Assembly (NCBI GenBank): GCA_016840245.1
Contig: JAEOST010000130.1
Span: forward strand, 1 to 5,122
DNA from: Candidatus Thorarchaeota archaeon
GTDB lineage: Archaea; Asgardarchaeota; Thorarchaeia; Thorarchaeales; Thorarchaeaceae
Reading direction: 5' to 3'
Length of the DNA: 5,122 nucleotides
Part shown: in pieces, positions 1 to 5,039 of the stretch
How the letters are laid out: every line of letters starts with the position of its first letter
How positions within the stretch are numbered: position 1 is the first letter of the stretch
Position numbers and translations under genes: made by a program
Notes under the pieces: model-generated
Database searches by the model: none
Told to the model about the DNA's origin: nothing
The model's input: the letters and a program-made list of their open reading frames with translations, nothing else

Positions 1-55
1 AACTGCGTTCATTTCTCGAACGTGGTCGGGAATTCGAGTCCCGGCAGACGCACCA
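1..55 (+). tRNA. 3' portion of a tRNA (5' part outside the window), possibly class II (Leu-like)
   Basis: The end of the segment fits a tRNA 3' end: T-stem 3' strand CCCGG (40-44), a seven-base acceptor strand CAGACGC (45-51), discriminator A (52) and encoded CCA (53-55). The T-stem 5' strand is TCGGG (26-30), giving five pairs including one G-U. The loop between them, AATTCGAGT (31-39), holds the conserved TTCGA core but is 9 nt instead of 7. Upstream, 5-10 and 18-23 form a 6-bp hairpin with a 7-nt loop. I read this as a long variable arm, which with discriminator A suggests Leu. If it were an anticodon arm it would read UUC, but the loop would lack the usual purine at position 37 and the variable region would be too short. 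The matching 5' acceptor strand, GCGTCTG, should lie just left of the window. Confidence 0.62.
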
Positions 56-62
56 CTTCTTC

Positions 63-1010
63 TCAATTCTGCGTTGGATCTCCATATACTCTAGTAGCAT
101 TTTCCCAATAGAGTTTCTTGAGAACAGAGAGAGGTAAGTCTAGTCCGTTGATTATAGTGCCGCCCATATCCTTCGTGTCTGGATCATCAAAGGGTAGCGG
201 TGTTTCCCGTTCTTTTGTTTCCCAGAGGATTCTCTGTGCAAAATAGCGTCCTTCATAATGACCCTTGTCTTGATGATTGGAGGATAGGTCAGTACCAAAG
301 AGGATTCTGTCAGCGAAACGTATCAGAAACTCACGCGCCTGTTTCACGTCCTTACTGAGTTCCCTAGCCATCCACCGCGATGAGGCAGTATCGAGAATCA
401 TGTTCGGGTATGAGTCTAGCCAACTTGCGAGAGCAGGTAATCGATGGATCTCTGGTTGAGCCCCAAAGTGTGGAATCTGAAAGGTCACGTCAGAATGTTT
501 CTCCAATACACCCTCAATCTGAGCGAGATTCTCAGCCTTTGTACCATACTTTGCTGTATCTTTGTACTGATTAGCAAAATAAGTGTCCGGATCTGCCACA
601 TGGATTAGGAGAGGGACATCATTATCCTCCAGAGCCTGAAAGACTGGCTCCAATTTTGGATTGTCCACACTGAAATCGCCAGGTACATCTTCAATATAGT
701 CACGCCAACGAGGACCAAACCAGACCTTAGCAAGAGTGTAGCCCTCGTCTTTGAGAGTGGATATCTCATCAATTACTCCATCAACCTTGTAGTGAGCGAT
801 ATCTCCCAAGGATAGATACTTTGCAAATACGAACCTCCGAGGATACCGTTCTCTTGCGGCGTGTAATCCATCCTTAGAGTGTACAATCCCAATTTGAGCT
901 GTTATCCCATACTCTTGTTCAATCTCAACCATCCGGTCCAGATTGTCAGGATTTCCAATGTGTGTATGCGCATCAAAGATTGGACCCGCATATTTCCACG
1001 TTCTTGTCAA
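63..1010 (-). CDS. Amidohydro_2 family metal-dependent hydrolase (TIM barrel)
   Basis: A 315-aa protein of the amidohydrolase superfamily, Amidohydro_2 branch: cytosolic TIM-barrel enzymes that use one or two divalent metals for hydrolysis or decarboxylation of small cyclic or carboxylated substrates. Visible motifs, in order, are the strand-1 metal motif DAHTHIG (His15, His17), LAKVWFG with Lys95 near the usual strand-3/4 position, LLIHVAD (His137), IPHFGA (His181), LFGTD (Asp241, the strand-8 metal or catalytic Asp), and the family's C-terminal helix signature YWENATRVYG (301-310). Length is normal and nothing is truncated. The start is TTG at 1010. The first in-frame ATG (Met27) lies after the HxH motif and would remove the metal site, and an in-frame TAG about 45 bases upstream leaves no other start. 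A GGTGG precedes the TTG. The 3' end faces the tRNA at 1-55 with only 7 bases between them. The substrate cannot be named; the gene neighbours give no pathway. Confidence 0.93.
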   Translation of the reverse strand: MTRTWKYAGPIFDAHTHIGNPDNLDRMVEIEQEYGITAQIGIVHSKDGLHAARERYPRRFVFAKYLSLGDIAHYKVDGVIDEISTLKDEGYTLAKVWFGPRWRDYIEDVPGDFSVDNPKLEPVFQALEDNDVPLLIHVADPDTYFANQYKDTAKYGTKAENLAQIEGVLEKHSDVTFQIPHFGAQPEIHRLPALASWLDSYPNMILDTASSRWMARELSKDVKQAREFLIRFADRILFGTDLSSNHQDKGHYEGRYFAQRILWETKERETPLPFDDPDTKDMGGTIINGLDLPLSVLKKLYWENATRVYGDPTQN

Positions 1011-1013
1011 TGT

Positions 1014-1018
1014 CCACC
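1014..1018 (-). promoter_or_regulatory. Shine-Dalgarno-like GGTGG for the TTG start
   Basis: GGTGG lies 3 bases upstream of the TTG at 1010 and matches part of the archaeal consensus GGAGGTGATC. It supports the non-ATG start of the amidohydrolase gene, although the spacing is on the short side. Confidence 0.45.
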
Positions 1019-1031
1019 GTTCTCGCTGATG

Positions 1032-1059
1032 TTTATATCTTGAAAAGGAGTTCTATATG
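1032..1059. promoter_or_regulatory. Divergent promoter region with two TATA-like elements
   Basis: Two AT-rich octamers sit 20 bp apart: TTTATATC (1032-1039) and, read on the minus strand, CATATAGA (1052-1059). With an archaeal TATA-to-start distance of about 26 bp, the left element would place the plus-strand transcript start near 1061, giving a leader of about 31 nt carrying GGGAG (1083-1087) before the ATG at 1092. The right element would place the minus-strand start near 1030, giving a leader of about 20 nt carrying GGTGG before the TTG at 1010. Both elements can be read in either direction, so the pairing is inferred from spacing rather than proven. Confidence 0.45.
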
Positions 1060-1091
1060 TGTCAGTATTGTGATGTAATGAAGGGAGTATT

Positions 1092-1814
1092 ATGCAGACA
1101 GGAATCCTTGATTTGCTAGCTGGAAATCTAGCTGTTGTCATGGCATTATTTGCCACAATTATCGTAGTCCTCCTAACAGTCTATATCAAAACTTATGCTA
1201 AAATCATTCCACCTGGAGCCTACTACAGATTCTATAGAAAGGGGATCTTGATGAGAGAGGGTACTGGGGGTACAATGGTCATCAGAATTCCATTCCTTGA
1301 TAGACTCGAGATAATAGACCCTGGGGGTGAACCATTCTACGTTGACAGACTTGATCCATCTGAGAGGTCTATTCGGAAAGAGAGAACAGTAGATGCTGAC
1401 TTGGACGAGGTCTGGAATGCATGGACAACAACTGAGGGAGCAGAGTCATTCTTTGCTCCAAGAGCAAAGGTAGATCTACGAATTGGGGGACAGTATGAGA
1501 TGTACTTCGTTTCCTCAGCCCCCATAGGTCAAAGGGGTGGAGAGGGATTGAGGATACTCAGTTATCTGCCAAAGGAGATGTTATCATTCGAGTGGAATGC
1601 ACCTCCTCAATTTGGAAAACTGCGAGGTGTAAAGACGTGGGTAGTGTTACAATTCCAACAGACCGGTATTGGTAGAACAAGTGTCACCTTGACCCACTGC
1701 GGATGGGGTGAAGGTGAAGAGTGGAATCAGGTGTATGAGTACTTTGACAGTGCTTGGGACCGTGTCCTTGATAATCTCCATCGCAGGTTCTCTGAAGGGG
1801 CAATTGACTGGTGA
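1092..1814 (+). CDS. Membrane-anchored SRPBCC/AHSA1-domain protein with SPFH-like N-terminal segment
   Basis: A 240-aa protein. Residues about 9-32 form one strongly hydrophobic transmembrane helix, with Lys33 and Lys37 just after it. Residues about 34-78 (KIIPPGAYYRFYRKG, then GTGG, then IPFLDRLEIID) resemble the membrane-proximal start of SPFH/flotillin proteins, where a PP-motif, a beta strand, a glycine-rich turn and a 'P-x-hydrophobic' strand follow the anchor. The rest of the SPFH domain and its long coiled coil are missing. From about residue 93 to 232 is an AHSA1-type SRPBCC (START-like helix-grip) fold: RTVDADLDEVWNAWTT, IGGQYEMYF, the LSFEWNAPP strand, SVTLTHCGWGEGEEW, and a final long helix containing DSAWDRVLDNL. 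Such folds bind hydrophobic ligands or act as Hsp90 co-chaperones. A ligand-binding role at the membrane is my inference. The start is backed by GGGAG four bases upstream (1083-1087). The closest relative and the ligand are unknown. Confidence 0.87.
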   Translation: MQTGILDLLAGNLAVVMALFATIIVVLLTVYIKTYAKIIPPGAYYRFYRKGILMREGTGGTMVIRIPFLDRLEIIDPGGEPFYVDRLDPSERSIRKERTVDADLDEVWNAWTTTEGAESFFAPRAKVDLRIGGQYEMYFVSSAPIGQRGGEGLRILSYLPKEMLSFEWNAPPQFGKLRGVKTWVVLQFQQTGIGRTSVTLTHCGWGEGEEWNQVYEYFDSAWDRVLDNLHRRFSEGAIDW

Positions 1815-1872
1815 TAGACATCAGAGTAACCTCTTATGATTGTAAGATTCGGTAAGAAAAGCTCCTATGGAG

Positions 1873-1882
1873 AAACGTATTT
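1873..1882 (+). promoter_or_regulatory. Weak TATA-like element upstream of the DUF362 gene
   Basis: AAACGTATTT is the only AT-rich promoter-like stretch at a suitable distance. It is about 33 bp from the ATG, so the predicted transcript start is near 1905 and the mRNA would be leaderless or nearly so. That fits the absence of any Shine-Dalgarno sequence before the ATG at 1911. The match to the archaeal consensus is poor. Confidence 0.3.
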
Positions 1883-1885
1883 CAT

Positions 1886-1900
1886 TGTCAATGATTGACA
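1886..1900. promoter_or_regulatory. Perfect 15-bp palindrome, candidate operator
   Basis: TGTCAATGATTGACA is a perfect inverted repeat: two 7-bp arms around one central G. It ends 10 bases before the ATG of the DUF362 gene and lies just downstream of the weak TATA-like element. There, a bound dimeric repressor would block polymerase or transcript initiation. It is too short and too AT-rich, with no T-run after it, to be a convincing terminator for the gene upstream. No regulator gene is present in the window. Confidence 0.5.
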
Positions 1901-1910
1901 CATTTGTATT

Positions 1911-2756
1911 ATGAGCTTCATCCGTGACGGTCGTCATCTTGTCAGTAAGGTGAAAGTTGAAGACGACCTGAGAACTAGTATCAGGAAGGCAGTAGACCTC
2001 ATAGGAGGATTTGAACGGGTAATCAAACCAGGGGACACTGTTACCATTAAACCGAACTTGAACACAGCAGACGCTTATCCAGCATCTAGCGACCCTGCCT
2101 TTGTAAAAGCACTTGGAGAAGAGATACTCGGTGCAGGAGCAGATAAACTTCGAATAATTGATAGCTCGACTCTGAGGGTCAAATCAAGGGGTGTTGCAGA
2201 AAAAATTGGAATACTTGCTGTTGCGGATGAGTTAGACGCTGAAACCATTTTCCTAGAGGAGCATCCCTGGGAGAAAGTGGATTTTCCCAAGGGGACTGTG
2301 TTGAAATGCGGCTCCATTGGAAAACCTGCATTGGAAACAGAAAAACTAATTCTTGCACCTTGTCTGAAGACCCATCGTTTTGCCAGATTCACTGCTAGTA
2401 TGAAGCTCTTTGTGGGATGGATTAAGAAAGAAGAACGATTGAAGATGCACTTCCGCAAACTTGAATCGAAGATAGCGGATCTTGCTTCATTCTTCAATCC
2501 AGATCTTATTGTTATGGATGCAAGGAAGGTCTTTGTCACAGGAGGTCCCATGTCAGGTCAGTTGGAGTCACCAAATTTCATTCTTGCCAGTGGGGATATG
2601 GTTGCCATAGACGTAGAAGGAGTCAGAGTCCTACAGAGCTATGGTGCAAAGAATAGACTTGAATGTGATGTCTGGGAACTGCCACAAATCTGTCAGGCTG
2701 GGAAGATTGGTATTGGCGCTACTAATGATAATGAGATAGAGTTAGTTGAAAATTGA
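1911..2756 (+). CDS. DUF362 domain protein (single-domain form without ferredoxin module)
   Basis: A 281-aa protein of the DUF362 family, found widely in archaea and anaerobic bacteria and mostly without an assigned reaction. Family features visible are the IKPGDTVTIKPNLN block (38-51), APCLKTHRFARFTASMKLFVGW in two parts (APCLKTHRF 149-157, then TASMKLFVGW 161-170), the strand DLIVMDARKV (198-207) followed by a glycine-rich turn VTGGPMSG (209-216), and the C-terminal block DMVAIDVEGVRVLQSYGA (229-246). Many DUF362 proteins carry two 4Fe-4S motifs in a ferredoxin-like tail. Here there are only three scattered cysteines after residue 130 (133, 151, 252) plus Cys261, with no CxxCxxC cluster, so an Fe-S tail is absent. 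No signal peptide or membrane helix is seen. An in-frame TGA at 1896-1898 limits upstream extension, so the ATG at 1911 is the likely start, without a ribosome site. It is probably transcribed alone, 96 bp after the gene upstream. The function is unknown. Confidence 0.9.
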   Translation: MSFIRDGRHLVSKVKVEDDLRTSIRKAVDLIGGFERVIKPGDTVTIKPNLNTADAYPASSDPAFVKALGEEILGAGADKLRIIDSSTLRVKSRGVAEKIGILAVADELDAETIFLEEHPWEKVDFPKGTVLKCGSIGKPALETEKLILAPCLKTHRFARFTASMKLFVGWIKKEERLKMHFRKLESKIADLASFFNPDLIVMDARKVFVTGGPMSGQLESPNFILASGDMVAIDVEGVRVLQSYGAKNRLECDVWELPQICQAGKIGIGATNDNEIELVEN

Positions 2757-2801
2757 CCCATTTGGAAATCAAATCTAGTTTGGTCTGCAAAGATTAAGAT
2801 C
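2757..2801. other. Convergent intergenic gap
   Basis: This 45-bp gap separates the stop codons of the convergent DUF362 and topoisomerase IB genes. It is AT-rich but shows no stable hairpin and no clear T-run on either strand. Termination signals for both genes, if present, must be weak or lie within the opposing gene's 3' end. Confidence 0.5.
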
Positions 2802-4811
2802 TCATGCTTCAAAGAAGATGCTGAACTTCTTTTGTAGGGTCTTGGAGTACACTTTCGTCCAGTCAAGTTCAACTCGTTTACACCACTTGTGCACAACACG
2901 TGGATGGATATACGACTTGAGTGAGGTTCCTAGATTCCAAGTTCGAGATGATTTGGCAAGTGAATAATCAATTTGGATCTTCTGTCTAGCAAGTTCAGCT
3001 TTCTTGACGCGCTCCTTAGCTGTTTCAACGGAACGTTCAGTTCTTTGGATACGTTCATCTGATAGGTTCTTGAAGGAAGCAAATGACTCCTGCTTCCTAT
3101 CCAATGCAGTCTTGCTTTTCTGATATCTTTCACGTGCCCGTGATAGCCCATCTTCTGCCTTGTCAAGTCTTTCGCGTGCTCTCTCGATTCTTTCCTGCGC
3201 CTCTTCAAGTCGTTCCTTCTTGGTAGTCTTACCCTTCCTCTTGCTGCTACGAGTTCTACTTTTTTGACTCCGTGCGTTATCCCAGGTTATCTTGGCCTTG
3301 TCACGTCGTTCTCTCCAAGACTTGACAGATTCCCAGTTCTTCTCCACAATTAACTTCTGTTTGGTAACGAGAACCTGTTTTGTGTCACGCAGCTGCTTCT
3401 CTTTCTTCTTCGCTGCCCTGAGGCGTGCACGTGTCCCTGAGTGTGCTTTCTTTGCTTTCTCAATTCTCTCACTACCTTTTTTCAGTCGGTCCTCATAGCG
3501 AACTGATGTCTTGGACCAGCCCTTGGGAGCTTGTTTTGTGTGGTTCATGACACGAGCCACTTCAAGGTTAGCACGTTTGAAAGCCTCTTTCTTGATGAAT
3601 TCTGGATCAGCTCGTTTTGCTTTGCTCTGCCTGAGCTCCTCACGCATGGTGACAGATGCATGGAATGTTCTGAACATCTTAGCTGTGAGCCCAGATTCTA
3701 TCTCATTGAGAAATCGATTTACATGACTGCTCCGGATTGTTGGAAATATCTGTGCCACTTTTTTGGGGTCAGCATCGGTTCTCCTACCCTTTCGTCCCTT
3801 GAATGACTCTAATCGGGATATTGCATTGTCATAGAGTTCCTTGAAGACATCGTAGACTTCCTCTTGAAGCTCCAATTCCTTATGCCAGGCAACACTATCC
3901 TTGCCTAAGAAATCGAATACAATGGTGTTACTCCTGAATGATAGATGTTCAACACGAAGCGTGGTAGCCCCTACAGTGTCAGCTTCTTCTGGGTCCTTCT
4001 CATCACCAACTCTAAGACTTAGATTGTCAATTAGATAGCAGGCAGCAGCCACCATTCTTCGCTTAAGTTTGTCAGAATGAATACCCTCCATGATATGATC
4101 TCTGATGGTGTCGATTATCTTCTCTACTCTGAGGGCCTTATCGAACTTTGCAGCCTCACGCTCCTGCTTTATTGGTGTACTGTCATGTAGCCAGATATAC
4201 TTCTGACTACCAGTAAGCTCGTCTATCCACTTTGCTACCCACATAGTTTCCGATGCCCAGATAATCTCCCTCCAGTCACCAGGAGGAACAGGAGCATCAG
4301 GAGATAGATTCAACGTGATGTCACTGTACGTAGCACCTCTCTTCCATCTTCCCCTGAGAGGATGTTCTCCACGTCCCATGAAGATTCCCGATGGTTCGGT
4401 TTGATAGTTACCGAGCTCCATAGACTCTCCGTCCACAATAGCAAACCCATACTGCTCCTTCAGTTGATCTCTCACAATCTTACGCTCTTCTCGTGCTGCT
4501 TTCTTCTCTTCTTTTGTCATAGCTTCCTTACGTGCACGTTCAGCTTCAACGACTCGAATCACAGAGTCGAATATGATCTCATCTAACGTAAGTTGTGGTC
4601 TGATATTCAATGCTTTACTGAAGTCCCGCATGAAGTTCTTGATGAACACTGAATCCTCGACATAAGGGGTCCCTAGCTTCTTCACCCATGCTTGAGCCAT
4701 CTCTTCCTGAATATGAGTAAGAGTTACGTCCTCACCCCTTATGGTTATAGTGAGTCTTTGGTACTCTGGGGGTTGCAGGACAAGTATGCCATTATGTCTG
4801 AGAGATTCCAT
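2802..4811 (-). CDS. top1: Eukaryote-type DNA topoisomerase IB with extended linker
   Basis: A 669-aa type IB topoisomerase, which relaxes positive and negative supercoils through a transient 3'-phosphotyrosyl link. The whole human core is recognisable. It begins at the cap region (LRHNGILVLQPP, corresponding to the human LEHKGPVFAPP) without the ~200-residue eukaryotic N-terminal tail. It continues through YGFAIVDG (121-128), FMGRGEHPLRG (144-154), and the catalytic residues Arg267 (LRVGDEK), Lys304 (FLGKDS), Arg381 (FRTFHAS), His424 (VMNHTKQAP) and Tyr634 (LKSYIHPR). The C-terminal helix VYSKTLQKKF follows, and the end is slightly shorter than human. The His-Tyr interval is 210 residues against 91 in human Top1, because residues about 430-624 form a long charged coiled-coil linker. 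The ATG at 4811 is preceded by GAGG (4819-4822) with 7-base spacing, and the homology starts almost at Met1, so the start is secure. A same-strand tRNA lies 113 bp upstream, and no strong TATA box is seen between them. Family assignment is near certain; enzymatic activity is inferred from intact catalytic residues. Confidence 0.97.
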   Translation of the reverse strand: MESLRHNGILVLQPPEYQRLTITIRGEDVTLTHIQEEMAQAWVKKLGTPYVEDSVFIKNFMRDFSKALNIRPQLTLDEIIFDSVIRVVEAERARKEAMTKEEKKAAREERKIVRDQLKEQYGFAIVDGESMELGNYQTEPSGIFMGRGEHPLRGRWKRGATYSDITLNLSPDAPVPPGDWREIIWASETMWVAKWIDELTGSQKYIWLHDSTPIKQEREAAKFDKALRVEKIIDTIRDHIMEGIHSDKLKRRMVAAACYLIDNLSLRVGDEKDPEEADTVGATTLRVEHLSFRSNTIVFDFLGKDSVAWHKELELQEEVYDVFKELYDNAISRLESFKGRKGRRTDADPKKVAQIFPTIRSSHVNRFLNEIESGLTAKMFRTFHASVTMREELRQSKAKRADPEFIKKEAFKRANLEVARVMNHTKQAPKGWSKTSVRYEDRLKKGSERIEKAKKAHSGTRARLRAAKKKEKQLRDTKQVLVTKQKLIVEKNWESVKSWRERRDKAKITWDNARSQKSRTRSSKRKGKTTKKERLEEAQERIERARERLDKAEDGLSRARERYQKSKTALDRKQESFASFKNLSDERIQRTERSVETAKERVKKAELARQKIQIDYSLAKSSRTWNLGTSLKSYIHPRVVHKWCKRVELDWTKVYSKTLQKKFSIFFEA
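3090..3215 (-). repeat. top1: Coding 21-bp heptad repeat in the topoisomerase linker
   Basis: Residues 533-574 consist of six uninterrupted seven-residue units: ERLEEAQ, ERIERAR, ERLDKAE, DGLSRAR, ERYQKSK, TALDRKQ. A large hydrophobic residue is fixed at unit position 3 and a small residue (Ala/Ser) at position 6 in five of six. This is the pattern of a coiled-coil arm and shows as imperfect 21-bp periodicity in the DNA. It probably arose by internal duplication, or was kept by structural selection. Confidence 0.7.
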
Positions 4812-4914
4812 GGGGTTGCCTCGTCAAAGGTTGGTACTTGCGCACCTTACGTGGTAGTCGTAGGTCGAAGTTGAGTTTCAGAGGTACAAACAAAAGGATT
4901 GTGTTGCTGAATGT

Positions 4915-4924
4915 GAGAAAATGA
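4915..4924 (-). terminator. T-rich candidate terminator of tRNA-Gly
   Basis: Directly after the encoded CCA, the minus strand reads TCATTTTCTC, with a second T-rich stretch, TTTTGTTT, at 4888-4895. Archaeal RNA polymerase can terminate at short T-runs without a hairpin, so one or both may end the tRNA transcript. Alternatively the tRNA and topoisomerase IB are read through as one transcript. Confidence 0.35.
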
Positions 4925-4998
4925 TGGTGCGCTCGCCGGGAATTGAACCCGGGTCAGAGCCTTGGAAGGGCTCTATCATACCGTTAGACTACAAGCGC
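4925..4998 (-). tRNA. tRNA-Gly(UCC)
   Basis: On the minus strand a complete cloverleaf can be drawn. The acceptor GCGCTTG (4992-4998) pairs with CGAGCGC (4929-4935) with one G-U. It is followed by TA, a short D-arm containing AACGGTA, the anticodon stem GAGCC/GGCTC with loop CTTCCAA (anticodon UCC, glycine), a 4-nt variable region TGAC, and T-arm CCGGG-TTCAATT-CCCGG. The discriminator is A (4928) and CCA is encoded (4925-4927). The body is 71 nt without CCA, normal for tRNA-Gly, with no intron. It reads GGA codons, and by wobble GGG. Confidence 0.95.
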
Positions 4999-5030
4999 AC
5001 GCTTTCAAAATCACTGACTTTGAGTTGCAG

Positions 5031-5039
5031 ATTTAAACT
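5031..5039 (-). promoter_or_regulatory. TATA-like element for tRNA-Gly
   Basis: AGTTTAAAT on the minus strand is centred about 37 bp upstream of the mature tRNA 5' end. With the usual 26-bp spacing, transcription would start around 10 nt before the tRNA, leaving a short leader for RNase P to remove. Confidence 0.5.

Noticed and set aside
1836..1898. A 20-codon frame between the AHSA1 and DUF362 genes (starts MIVRFGKKSS)
   Set aside because: There is no Shine-Dalgarno sequence before the ATG, its end overlaps the palindrome, and nothing in the peptide is recognisable; chance is sufficient.
2075..2551. A 158-codon open frame on the minus strand antisense to the DUF362 gene
   Set aside because: It is fully inside a well-conserved gene, its translation shows no family motif and is rich in Ser/Ile/Phe as expected from antisense reading, and it has no ribosome site.
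2930..3208. A 92-codon minus-strand frame inside the topoisomerase linker
   Set aside because: It is a frame-shifted reading of the Lys/Arg/Glu-rich coiled-coil region, where biased codons suppress stops; there is no independent start signal.
3292..3806. Several plus-strand open frames of 68-91 codons opposite topoisomerase IB
   Set aside because: They are antisense shadows of a conserved coding region, with Ser/Phe/Leu-rich products and no motifs.
4812..4924. Search for a promoter between tRNA-Gly and topoisomerase IB
   Set aside because: Only a TTTTGTTTGTA-like stretch (4885-4895) is AT-rich, and it is as likely to be the tRNA terminator; not strong enough to call a promoter.
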